Under the pieces are notes generated by a model. That model was not told where the DNA came from and did no database searches. It saw only the letters and a program-made list of their open reading frames with translations. The translations under genes were made by a program, and so were the position numbers. From assembly GCA_030388725.1 (NCBI GenBank), contig CP128857.1:992001-1056000 (forward strand): a stretch of 64,000 nucleotides of DNA, given 5' to 3'. The stretch is from Prodigiosinella aquatilis. GTDB taxonomy: Bacteria > Pseudomonadota > Gammaproteobacteria > Enterobacterales > Enterobacteriaceae. Positions 31,400 to 40,407 of the stretch are shown here, in pieces. Within the stretch, counting starts at the first letter, position 1. Each line of letters opens with the position of its first letter.

Positions 31400-31420
31400 C
31401 TGATGACCTTCGGTCATCAG
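31400..31420 (+). terminator. Strong hairpin upstream of pigA
   Basis: CTGATGACC-TTC-GGTCATCAG forms a perfect 9-bp stem with a 3-base loop, followed by TGTCGTTTTA. It is either the terminator of read-through from the left, or a leader hairpin if a pig promoter lies upstream of it. It is 385 bp before the pigA start. Confidence 0.6.
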
Positions 31421-31805
31421 TGTCGTTTTAGCGTCGGTTTAACAATGGCCTCCATTTACTTGTAATAAAAATACTTAGCTAAATCAATATTAAAAGTGCA
31501 TCAATATTCTCACTGCTCCGTAAGTCAGAACGACGTCAAACGCTTATGTAAGATCTGGATTGTTTAATATTTGTTTATTAAAAGCGTAATTTGTAAAATA
31601 TTATGTATTATTGTTTTATTGGAAATTTATTATATATCAAAGGTTAAACCATGTGTTAATTATGGGTATGTAACCATGTTACTGGTAACCGGAAAGCTAT
31701 TCACATTACGACGTATTTTCCAATGTTGCATTTTGTGCTCATCAACATTAAAGATAATAGCGAAGTCAATTAACCGTTGTAGCAATGGAAGCAATGGAGT
31801 GTTTT
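31421..31805. other. pigA proximal leader/promoter region
   Basis: The last 385 bp before pigA are AT-rich and must contain the pig promoter unless it lies farther upstream. An 81-codon frame at 31571-31816 overlaps the pigA start but has neither a ribosome site nor a recognisable product, and I do not accept it as a gene. No exact -35/-10 pair is proposed. Confidence 0.4.
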
Positions 31806-32966
31806 ATGGATTTTAACCTGTCAAATAGTCAGTCAGATATTTATGAGTCAGCATATAAATTTGCTTGCGATGTATTAGATCAAGATGCAAAAACGCGAAT
31901 ATCACAGAAGATTTTAAGTACTGAATTATGGAAAAAGGCCGCTGCTTATGGATTTGCACATGGTCCGGTTTCTCACCAATTTGGCGGCTCGGAGCTGGGG
32001 GCGCTTGATACTGCATTGATGATCGAGGCCCTGGGAAAAGGAAGCCGTGATATTGGATTATCGTTTTCATTATGTGCCCATTTATGCGCTTGTGTTATTC
32101 CTCTCTATCGTTTTGGTTCAAGTGAATTGAAAGATAAATATCTTGAATCGTTAGTGACCGGGAAATTAATTGCAGCGAATGCGGCCACCGAACCTGATGC
32201 AGGTTCCGATATTTACAATATGAAGGCGACAGCCCAACCCTGCGAGGGGGGATATATTCTTAATGGGAAAAAGATTTTTATTACCAATGCGCCGATTGCC
32301 GATGTATTTATCATCTATGCGAAAACAAATCCTGATCACGGGTTCCTGGGCGTGTCGGCCTTTCTTATCGAGAAAGGCACGCCGGGCCTGAACGTAGGGG
32401 AGGTGATCCCGAAAGATTGTCTTTCTAATTGCCCCTGGAGTGAGATCGTTTTCAACGACATTTTTATTCCTCAATCACAGCGTATCGGGATGGAAGGTGC
32501 GGGCGGGGCTATTTTCCATGATTCAATGATTTGGGAAAAAGGCTGTTTGTCAGCCCTGTTTGTGGGGGGATTGGCGCGCCTTTTAGAAACGACCCTAGAG
32601 TATGCCAAAGCGCGCCAGCAATTTGGTAAGGCGATCGGTCAGTTCCAATCTGTCTCTAATCGAATTATCGATATGAAACTGCGCCTGGAGCAGTGTCGGT
32701 TGATGCTCTATCGCGCCTGTTGGAAACATGATCAGGGTCAGGATGCCGAAGCCGATATCGCCATGAGTAAACTGCTGATTTCCGAGTACGCGGTTCAATC
32801 CGGTCTGGATGCCATTCAAACTTTTGGCGGAGCAGCGATGGATCAGGAACTCGGCCTGGTTCGCCATCTTTTGAATATGATCCCGAGTCGAATTTTCTCC
32901 GGTACCAATGATATCCAGAAAGAGATTATTGCCCGTAAACTCGGTTTAAGGGGAACATCATCATGA
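31806..32966 (+). CDS. pigA: PigA, L-prolyl-S-PCP dehydrogenase
   Basis: The 386-residue FAD protein of the acyl-CoA dehydrogenase family oxidises L-prolyl bound to PigG to pyrrole-2-carboxyl-S-PigG, the first committed step of the bipyrrole branch. Visible family signatures are the middle region NAATEPDAGSDIYNMKATAQ and GKKIFITNAPIAD, and the C-terminal KARQFGKAIGQFQSVSN and IFSGTNDIQKEIIARKLGL. I chose ATG 31806, with GGAG 6 bp upstream, rather than the in-frame ATG at 31785. It overlaps pigB by four bases (ATGA), the first of many coupled junctions in the operon. It is preceded by a long AT-rich leader. Confidence 0.96.
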   Translation: MDFNLSNSQSDIYESAYKFACDVLDQDAKTRISQKILSTELWKKAAAYGFAHGPVSHQFGGSELGALDTALMIEALGKGSRDIGLSFSLCAHLCACVIPLYRFGSSELKDKYLESLVTGKLIAANAATEPDAGSDIYNMKATAQPCEGGYILNGKKIFITNAPIADVFIIYAKTNPDHGFLGVSAFLIEKGTPGLNVGEVIPKDCLSNCPWSEIVFNDIFIPQSQRIGMEGAGGAIFHDSMIWEKGCLSALFVGGLARLLETTLEYAKARQQFGKAIGQFQSVSNRIIDMKLRLEQCRLMLYRACWKHDQGQDAEADIAMSKLLISEYAVQSGLDAIQTFGGAAMDQELGLVRHLLNMIPSRIFSGTNDIQKEIIARKLGLRGTSS

Positions 32967-34975
32967 TTATTCAACGGCTCTTCGGCATCCTCTATATGCT
33001 TGCCGGTTTGGCGAAAGCTTTCCCGCAATTTGAGAATGTTCCCGCTGTTCTTCGGCAGGCGGCAATTGCCAACCAAGGAACCTGGTACGCGGCGGCGAGT
33101 ATCTGGCTGGGCGCACATGGTGATGTGATCAATATCCTTGTGGGAGTGGTGCTGTTTGGGTCGGGAGTGATATTAATGCTCAACCCACTCTGGACGACGC
33201 TGGTGATCTACGCCCAGCTTTTGATGATGGCTGTCTTTGTGGTGATTTTGCATCAGTCCCAGCCCCAGGTCATGTTGCTGGATGGCGTATTTGCGCTGGC
33301 CGCGCTTTACATGCTGCGCGGTCAGTATCACCGTAAGCCTAAGCCGCGAACCTTTCCGACCACGTCTTTTTCTCTGCCCACACCCTCTTCTGAATCATCG
33401 TTTTCTGCTCCCTTGGGGGATGAGTATGATGTCGTGATTATCGGCGGTGGTGCCTCCGGACTGACGGCGGCCAGTGAATTTACTCATGAACGGGTGTTGG
33501 TGCTTGAAAAAAGTTCCACTTTCGGGGGGAATGCCCGCTACCACACCTTTAACCGGTTAAAGCATCCCACCGCCGGTGTTTGTTTTCAAGAACCGTTTCC
33601 CGGTTCGAATATGCTGCGCTTACTGAAAAAGATTGGTCTGGAGGGAAAATACAAGTCCAACGAAAAGGACACGCTGGTCTTTTTTGATACCTTTTTATTG
33701 CTCAAATGCTTAGGTGAAATTGTGGTTGGCTTTATTAAGCAACCGCGTTATCTGCTCAAACTCTCGGTCTGGGGGCTGACCAGCCAGCTTTTTCTGCATG
33801 CGATAATTGGTAAACCCTACGTGGTAGCGGCCAAGCAACTTGGTGACCCGATCTTTGCCGATCTTTATACCTTTCTGGATAAGTTCTCTCCTCGCGGCGA
33901 CTTTTATCCACGCCTGCCCTGGACACCGAACGGTTCCTGGAGCAAAGCGTATATGGAGTTGCTCGATAACATTTCCCTTTACACCTATTTGTTTGAGCCG
34001 GATAAGCTTGGCCGGTTACCGGAACAGCTGCGGCCACCCGCCAGACTGGGCAAACTGGTTGAGAATGCAGTATCCACCACTTTGCGGGTTGAGTGTCTGG
34101 ATATTCATGATGTCTCCGCCTATGTCGGTTTGCACTTTCTGGTGGGCTATCTGCGCGGAAACCTGGTCACCCTGCCTGGCGGTAATGGCAGTATCAGTGC
34201 GGGGTTGTGTAAGTATCTAAGCCATCAGCGCAATGTCACGTTGCAAAACCATGTCCAGTTGACAGCGGTTGAGCCGCAGCACAATGGTGCATGCATCCAG
34301 TTCACGATCAATGGTCAACCTCGCCAAGTGCAGGCTCAACAGATCATTTGGGCCGCACCTAAAACACAACTTGCCACATGGCTGCCGGGATTGCCGGCCA
34401 ACCAGTTGGCGGCCATCAAGAAAATTCGTCATGAAGACTACTATCTGGCGAATGTATTCCTGTCAAAACCGGTGCTGGGCCATTCGTTTGGTGGCTATAT
34501 GATCGAACCGGACAGCAATAAAGATCCGTTCTCTTGGTGTAAAGCGGGGACTTGCCTGGTTGCCAACTGGATGGACGATCATGCTGACGTGGATGTGGGC
34601 GTGCTGACATTGCTTAAACCCACGACGCGGTCAGAACGGCAAGACCGTACCGCACAGGATGCTTTTTTAGCGCTACAACAGCAAACCTATGCCGAAATTG
34701 CCAAAGTTCTGCGCAACATAGGGATTGGCGCCGAAGTTATTGAGGACATCCAGATCTGGTATTGGCCTGCAGGACTGGTGACGTCGGTCGTGGGACAACA
34801 AGCTGAAGGCGTATTCGAAACTGCCAGTCAGGCATTTGAAAATATTTATTTTGCTAATCAGGACAGTGTGGGTGTCGGCAATATCGAGAGTGCCATTCTG
34901 TCGGGACTTGATGCAGCCAACGCGGTTAAAGCACAACTCATGGATACGGAAAATGCCATGGAGGTGGCGGGATGA
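32963..34975 (+). CDS. pigB: PigB, dihydro-MAP oxidase (membrane-associated flavoprotein)
   Basis: The 670-residue protein starts with a hydrophobic N-terminal domain (about residues 1-125, four predicted helices, DoxX-like) followed by an amine-oxidase-type FAD domain: DVVIIGGGASGLTAASEF at about residue 155, LEKSSTFGGNARYHTF, and the C-terminal NIYFANQDSVGVGNIESA. In prodigiosin synthesis PigB oxidises H2MAP to 2-methyl-3-n-amyl-pyrrole (MAP), the last step of the monopyrrole branch. The membrane domain fits the reported membrane location of late steps. It overlaps both pigA and pigC by four bases. Confidence 0.95.
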   Translation: MIIQRLFGILYMLAGLAKAFPQFENVPAVLRQAAIANQGTWYAAASIWLGAHGDVINILVGVVLFGSGVILMLNPLWTTLVIYAQLLMMAVFVVILHQSQPQVMLLDGVFALAALYMLRGQYHRKPKPRTFPTTSFSLPTPSSESSFSAPLGDEYDVVIIGGGASGLTAASEFTHERVLVLEKSSTFGGNARYHTFNRLKHPTAGVCFQEPFPGSNMLRLLKKIGLEGKYKSNEKDTLVFFDTFLLLKCLGEIVVGFIKQPRYLLKLSVWGLTSQLFLHAIIGKPYVVAAKQLGDPIFADLYTFLDKFSPRGDFYPRLPWTPNGSWSKAYMELLDNISLYTYLFEPDKLGRLPEQLRPPARLGKLVENAVSTTLRVECLDIHDVSAYVGLHFLVGYLRGNLVTLPGGNGSISAGLCKYLSHQRNVTLQNHVQLTAVEPQHNGACIQFTINGQPRQVQAQQIIWAAPKTQLATWLPGLPANQLAAIKKIRHEDYYLANVFLSKPVLGHSFGGYMIEPDSNKDPFSWCKAGTCLVANWMDDHADVDVGVLTLLKPTTRSERQDRTAQDAFLALQQQTYAEIAKVLRNIGIGAEVIEDIQIWYWPAGLVTSVVGQQAEGVFETASQAFENIYFANQDSVGVGNIESAILSGLDAANAVKAQLMDTENAMEVAG

Positions 34976-37644
34976 ATCAACCACTGGTTGTTGAAATATC
35001 TGGTGACAAGGCACTTGAACATCACCACTTGGGCGGTAAGGGTTACTCACTCAACAACCTGATTCATGCGGGCCTGCCAGTACCTTCGGCATTTTGTGTG
35101 ACGGCACAAGCCTACCAACAGTTTATTGAAGAAGCAGTGCCGGGGGCGGAATTAACTGATGGCGACCTGATTGCGGTGCGTGACGCCATCCTGCGTGCCG
35201 ATATTCCCGACTCGCTAAAGCGGGCTATTGATGATGCTTATCAACATCTGGGCCATGACACGACCATTGCGGTTCGTTCTTCGGCATTGGATGAAGATGG
35301 TCAACGTCAGTCATTTGCCGGGCAGTACGAGACTTACCTGCATGTGAAGGGTTCAGAGGCAGTGTTGCACAAAGTCCAGGCTTGTTGGGCGTCGCTTTGG
35401 GCTGAGCGAGCGGCTCAATATCGTCATGAGCCTGCGTCGCACAGCGCCATTGCCGTAATTCTGCAAGTGATGGTTGATGCCGATGCGGCGGGAGTGATGT
35501 TTACTCAAGACCCTCTGTCAGGGAGCACCGATAAGGTGGTGATTGACAGTTGTTGGGGGCTGGGGGAGGGCGTTGTTTCCGGGCAAGTCACTACGGATAG
35601 TTTCACGCTGGATAAAGCCACCGGTGAGCTATGTGATCAGCAGATTCGCCACAAACCGAATTACTGCCAGCGGGACGAACATGGTCTGGTGACACTGTTG
35701 CAAACCCCGGAGGCCAAACGGAATCTCCCCAGTCTGACGCCAGCTCAGTTGCAACAGTTGGTCACGCTGGCCAGACAGGCCCAGCTTATCTATAACACCG
35801 AACTGGATATTGAATGGGCGGTGAAAGATGACAAAGTCTGGTTATTACAGGCGCGTCCGGTAACCACATCGGCCAAAGCGGCTAACGTTATCTACGCCAA
35901 TCCGTGGGAAAGCGACCCGGTGGTGAGGGACGGCGCTTTTTTCTCGCGGATGGATACCGGAGAGATTGTGACGGGGCTGATGACGCCACTGGGGTTGTCA
36001 TTCTGTCAGTTCTATCAAAAGCACATTCATGGCCCAGCCATCAAGACCATGGGGCTTGCCGATATTAGTCACTGGCAGATCTATATGGGCTATATCCAGG
36101 GCTATGTTTATCTGAATATTTCCGGTTCGGCCTATATGCTCAGGCAGTGTCCACCGACCCGTAATGAAATGAAGTTCACCACTCGCTATGCCACGGACGA
36201 GATCGATTTTAGGGACTATAAAAACCCCTATGGTGTGGGCGTGCAGGGCTGGGATTATGCCAAGAGTTGTTGGTACTGGCTAAAACAGCAAGTCCGCAAT
36301 ATGCGCAGCGCCGCCAGGACCGTCGAGCAGATGATTGCCCTGCGTCAGGATGAAACCAAACGGTTTCTGCGGCTTGATTTAACCGCCATGACGCTTCAGC
36401 AGTTGGATCAAGAGTTGCAACGGATTGACCGCTTTTTTCTCGATAGCTGTGCGGCGTATATGCCATTTTTTCTGCAATCATTTGCCCTTTACGATGCGCT
36501 GGCGCAAGCCTGTGAACGCCATATCAAGGATGGTAAAGGACTGCAAAATCGCATCAAGGCGTCGATGAATAACCTGCGCACGATCGAAGTGACGCTCGGT
36601 ATCATCAAATTGGTTACGACAGTTAATCAACAGACTGAATTAAAAGCGTTATTTGAACAGCATCGTGCCGATGAGTTAGTCACCCTGCTACCTGACCATG
36701 AAATATCCCGAGCTTTCTGGCAGGGCGATTTTGAAGATTTTCTGGTTGAATTTGGTTCTCGCGGTCGCCAGGAGTTTGATCTGAGCATCCCGCGTTGGCG
36801 TGATGACCCGAGTTATCTATTGCAAGTAATGAAGATGTATTTGCAACACCCGGTAGATTTGCACAAGAAGCTCAGGGAAACGGAACTGCTGCGCCAACAG
36901 GATAGTGAAGCACTGTTCAATGCGATGTCCTGGTCGGGCCGCTTCAAGCTAAAAACCCTCATCAAGCTGTATGGCATGATGGCCGAGCGCCGTGAAGCGA
37001 CGCGGCCAACGTTTATCACCGAGACCTGGTTCTACCGTTGCATCATGCTGGAAGTCTTACGGCGTCTGGACGCGCAAGGGGTTGTCAGTAGTGTCGATCT
37101 GCCCTATGTCGATTTTGAACAGTTCCGTGCTTATGTGGCGGGGACCATCCCCGCTGAACAGGCATTTTCCAAAGCGCGGCTCGATCAGAATCGCCATCAA
37201 CATCTATTCAATTTACATGCCGAAGAACCGCCGATGGCGATTGTCGGTCCCTATACCCCCAAAGTGAAAGCACCCACGCAGGATGATAAAACCATCCGGT
37301 CACTCACTGGCCTGGCGGCCAGTCCTGGCAACGTAGTGGCCAAAGCGCGGGTGATTACTGACTTACAGGTCCAGGCCGGTGAGTTCCAGCCAGACGAAAT
37401 TCTGGTTGCTCGTTTTACCGATGCCAGTTGGACGCCGTTATTTGCCCTGGCGGCCGGTATTGTCACGGATATTGGTTCCACACTTTCACACAGTTGTATT
37501 GTCGCGCGTGAGTTTGGGATACCCGCCGTGGTGAACCTGAAAACCGCCACCCAGATGATCAATAGTGGCGACATGTTGATCCTCGATGGAGATAGCGGGA
37601 CGGTCATTATCCAACACCAGGAGGAGCGCAACCATGACGGTTAA
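34972..37644 (+). CDS. pigC: PigC, terminal condensing enzyme (MAP + MBC ligase)
   Basis: The 890-residue protein resembles PEP synthase. The N-terminal ATP-grasp domain (about 10-300) has VRSSALDEDGQRQSFAGQYE, MFTQDPLSG and ELDIEWAVKDDKVWLLQARP; a large central domain follows that is specific to the PigC/RedH family; and the C-terminal swivel domain contains GSTLSHSCIVAREFGIPAVV with the phosphorylatable His840. PigC joins MAP and 4-methoxy-2,2'-bipyrrole-5-carbaldehyde (MBC) into prodigiosin with ATP. Length and all key residues look intact, so a functional pigment is expected. It starts in the pigB stop and is followed by an unusual 162-bp gap. Confidence 0.96.
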   Translation: MNQPLVVEISGDKALEHHHLGGKGYSLNNLIHAGLPVPSAFCVTAQAYQQFIEEAVPGAELTDGDLIAVRDAILRADIPDSLKRAIDDAYQHLGHDTTIAVRSSALDEDGQRQSFAGQYETYLHVKGSEAVLHKVQACWASLWAERAAQYRHEPASHSAIAVILQVMVDADAAGVMFTQDPLSGSTDKVVIDSCWGLGEGVVSGQVTTDSFTLDKATGELCDQQIRHKPNYCQRDEHGLVTLLQTPEAKRNLPSLTPAQLQQLVTLARQAQLIYNTELDIEWAVKDDKVWLLQARPVTTSAKAANVIYANPWESDPVVRDGAFFSRMDTGEIVTGLMTPLGLSFCQFYQKHIHGPAIKTMGLADISHWQIYMGYIQGYVYLNISGSAYMLRQCPPTRNEMKFTTRYATDEIDFRDYKNPYGVGVQGWDYAKSCWYWLKQQVRNMRSAARTVEQMIALRQDETKRFLRLDLTAMTLQQLDQELQRIDRFFLDSCAAYMPFFLQSFALYDALAQACERHIKDGKGLQNRIKASMNNLRTIEVTLGIIKLVTTVNQQTELKALFEQHRADELVTLLPDHEISRAFWQGDFEDFLVEFGSRGRQEFDLSIPRWRDDPSYLLQVMKMYLQHPVDLHKKLRETELLRQQDSEALFNAMSWSGRFKLKTLIKLYGMMAERREATRPTFITETWFYRCIMLEVLRRLDAQGVVSSVDLPYVDFEQFRAYVAGTIPAEQAFSKARLDQNRHQHLFNLHAEEPPMAIVGPYTPKVKAPTQDDKTIRSLTGLAASPGNVVAKARVITDLQVQAGEFQPDEILVARFTDASWTPLFALAAGIVTDIGSTLSHSCIVAREFGIPAVVNLKTATQMINSGDMLILDGDSGTVIIQHQEERNHDG

Positions 37645-37806
37645 CCGGGCTGTCACGATCTGATTTACATCACTGTAATGAATGCAACACAACGATGGCG
37701 ATGCGTGTGGCCATAGTCACGGCAACGTCGTTACGGGCTGTGTCGTGCCAAATTTGTCTGATTGGCCGACGTCATAACTATATTTTGGCTGCATAAGGAT
37801 TCGGTC
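37645..37806. other. pigC-pigD intergenic gap
   Basis: This 162-bp gap is much wider than any other pig junction (mostly overlaps or under 20 bp). It holds no reading frame of note. It may contain an internal promoter for pigD onward or a processing site; a clear promoter pair is not visible. Confidence 0.4.
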
Positions 37807-40407
37807 ATGACAACCATGATAGGACAAACAAGACAAGCAGGCTGCTCTTCTTATGAGCAGGCCTGGAAAGCAGAACAAGCCCCCTGTCCAGGGATGGAAC
37901 CTGACACCCTCACTGTGGGTGTGGTGGTTGTGACGCGCAATCCCGCGTTTTTTCAAACCGGGCTCAGCGTGTTAAATGATATTCGCGACTATGTGTTCAA
38001 TCGCGTGCATATTCAATCAGAACTCCCGCTGAAGTTATCTGAATTAGCGTCGGACCCGCTTTATTCCGAAGCCCGCGAAAAAGCTATTCATTTTCTAAAA
38101 AATCAGAGCAAAGCGCTCAATATTCAAGTCATCCAGTGTGCCAGTCTTGCCGAAGCGACGGGGAAAATTATTTATACCCATGCTCTGGAACAGCAACCTG
38201 AATTTCAGATGGGAATGTTGTTTTACGATCAAACCTCGTTGGGGAATGTTGACGATAGCATTGAGAAAATTGACCGGGATCTGGACGCGTTTTATAGCGC
38301 CATGCAGAGAGGTGGGATCCCCGCTTTTTATACCACTTTCTCAACAGTAACCTTTATTCGTGATGTCCGTTCGTCGTTTCGTTATCTACCCCAGCAGTAT
38401 CGGGAAATTGTCCGCAGTGAAGACCCCGCCATCTTCCAAACCGAACTGCTGTGTTTGTGGATGGACTTTTTTGAGATGAATTACACCAACCGCCGTGTCA
38501 AACCGATTGGGGCATTGGCACTTCATAACACCCTGGCCGAGCAACTGATTCAATTTTTTGAGCGTACCGCCGCCAGCCGTTGGTTGGTGTCTTACTATAC
38601 CGGTTCGATCATCTCTAATCTGATCGGTTATCTGGACAGACATGCCGAAGCGCATGGTGCGTTAGTTCTGCGTGGTCCTAACGAGCATGCCATTGCCTGT
38701 GGCGCCATGGCGAACTGGCAGCTTTATCGTATGCCTTTTCTGGGGGTTGTGACCTCCGGCATGATGGATGAATTTAAAGGCACACTGATCAATCTGAAAG
38801 AGACGGCAGCACAGGGCATCATCGTTGCCGCAGAGAATCGTAATAATCAGTGGTATAGCTTCCAGGGCACACAGACGCCGACTGAAGACATGCGTGATGT
38901 CCTGGCTGCCAAACGTATTCCGTATGTCTATATTGATGATGTCGACGGGATTACTGATGGCCTGGCTGAAGTGTTTCGGCTCTACCATCAGGCCCAGGGG
39001 CCGGTCGTTATTTTAGCGACGCAAAATGTACTGGAATCGACTCTCTCGTTGGAGCCGGTGCCTGGTGACTTGCCGCCGGTTTCTGGTTTGCCAGCCTATG
39101 ACTGCCCACCGATAAGCGACAGTTTTGAGCAAGCCATGGCGCTGATTAATGACGGGCCGGAAAAACTGGTCTGGCAGTTAGGACCGGTCAGTGACGATGA
39201 GTATGCCCTGGTTCATGAAATTGCCGATGCTGCCGGCCTGGCGCTGGTGGATTCGTTAGCGCATCCGGGTTCGGCACCGAAATATTATCAGGGCAAGCGC
39301 AATCCCCACTATTTGGGAACCCTGGCCATTTATGGTTATAGCCCCCGGGTTTACAACTTCCTGCATACCAACGACAAACTCAATCCAATGAGTGATCAAA
39401 GTGTGTTTATGATCAAAAGCCGTGTGGCGCAGATCACCACACCGTTCTCTGATGGTCGGCTCGAGCGCAAGGTGCATTTGGTACAACTCACGCACGATGA
39501 ACGACACTTATCGCCGTATGCCGATTTGAAACTGCATATGGATTGCCTGACTTTCCTCCGGGCGGTGAAAGCCAATCTGCATGTCGATGCGGCACTACGG
39601 GAGAAACGTAAAGCGCTCATCGCTGCCTATCTGGATTCCCCTTCAGATGTTGTTAGCCAGTTACCCAGCCTGCCGATGTCGGCGAACTACTTTTTTTGCC
39701 AATTGAATCGGGTTATCGAGAATTTAATCAAGACGGAAAATTTCGATTTTACCGGGGTTTACGATGTGGGGCGTTGTGGTATTTCAGCGGTACGCAATGT
39801 TGCCAAGACGCGGCGCGGTTTCTCGGGTTGGTATGGTCGGGCCTTGATGGGCGATGCATTACTGGCCACCAGCTATCTGGCGCATACCAGTCCCACTCAT
39901 GTGGTGGCGTTTATCGGCGATGGGGCCAAAGGGATTGTGCCGGATATTTTACCCGCCTTTATCGACAACATTCTCACCCATCCGCAGTTACTCAATAAAA
40001 GCATCACCATTTTCTATTTTTGCAATGGCGGCTTGTCGGTCATCAACACCTATCAGGAGCGCATTTTGTTTAACCGCACATCGCGGCAGATGCGCCTGGT
40101 GAACGTTGATCAACCTGCGTTTGAACAGACGGTGGATGATTTTCATATTCAGGGTAAAACACTCACTCATTTTGATGAGGACACCATTCGTCATGCATTG
40201 ATGACACCCAAACGACTGAACCTGTTTTCAGTGGTACTGGGGCATAACAATGAAGGGGATGGCATTTCGTTAGCCACAGCCAAAGGCTGGCAACGCGACC
40301 CCTGCGACCGGGAAGCGCTGCAAGAGCGCAAAGACTGGGCGGCTCGCCAGCCCGAATCGACAAGCACTTCATTCGACCAAGGTCAAAACAAGGAAGCTAT
40401 ATCATGA
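37807..40407 (+). CDS. pigD: PigD, thiamine-diphosphate-dependent 3-acetyloctanal synthase
   Basis: The 866-residue protein is a long ThDP enzyme that adds the acetyl unit from pyruvate to 2-octenal (Stetter-type 1,4-addition), the first step of the MAP branch. The ThDP-binding motif begins with AFIGDGAKGIVPDIL (GDG at about 704) and ends with FYFCNGGLSVINTY; the pyrimidine domain includes LVLRGPNEHAIACGAMANWQ. I chose ATG 37807 with AAGGA 7 bp upstream; an earlier in-frame ATG at 37762 would add 15 residues without a ribosome site. It overlaps pigE by four bases. Confidence 0.96.
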   Translation: MTTMIGQTRQAGCSSYEQAWKAEQAPCPGMEPDTLTVGVVVVTRNPAFFQTGLSVLNDIRDYVFNRVHIQSELPLKLSELASDPLYSEAREKAIHFLKNQSKALNIQVIQCASLAEATGKIIYTHALEQQPEFQMGMLFYDQTSLGNVDDSIEKIDRDLDAFYSAMQRGGIPAFYTTFSTVTFIRDVRSSFRYLPQQYREIVRSEDPAIFQTELLCLWMDFFEMNYTNRRVKPIGALALHNTLAEQLIQFFERTAASRWLVSYYTGSIISNLIGYLDRHAEAHGALVLRGPNEHAIACGAMANWQLYRMPFLGVVTSGMMDEFKGTLINLKETAAQGIIVAAENRNNQWYSFQGTQTPTEDMRDVLAAKRIPYVYIDDVDGITDGLAEVFRLYHQAQGPVVILATQNVLESTLSLEPVPGDLPPVSGLPAYDCPPISDSFEQAMALINDGPEKLVWQLGPVSDDEYALVHEIADAAGLALVDSLAHPGSAPKYYQGKRNPHYLGTLAIYGYSPRVYNFLHTNDKLNPMSDQSVFMIKSRVAQITTPFSDGRLERKVHLVQLTHDERHLSPYADLKLHMDCLTFLRAVKANLHVDAALREKRKALIAAYLDSPSDVVSQLPSLPMSANYFFCQLNRVIENLIKTENFDFTGVYDVGRCGISAVRNVAKTRRGFSGWYGRALMGDALLATSYLAHTSPTHVVAFIGDGAKGIVPDILPAFIDNILTHPQLLNKSITIFYFCNGGLSVINTYQERILFNRTSRQMRLVNVDQPAFEQTVDDFHIQGKTLTHFDEDTIRHALMTPKRLNLFSVVLGHNNEGDGISLATAKGWQRDPCDREALQERKDWAARQPESTSTSFDQGQNKEAIS

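Noticed and set aside
31571..31816. 81-codon ORF just upstream of pigA
   Set aside because: It overlaps the pigA start, has no ribosome site and encodes a cysteine-rich sequence with no recognisable fold; likely a chance frame in AT-rich DNA.
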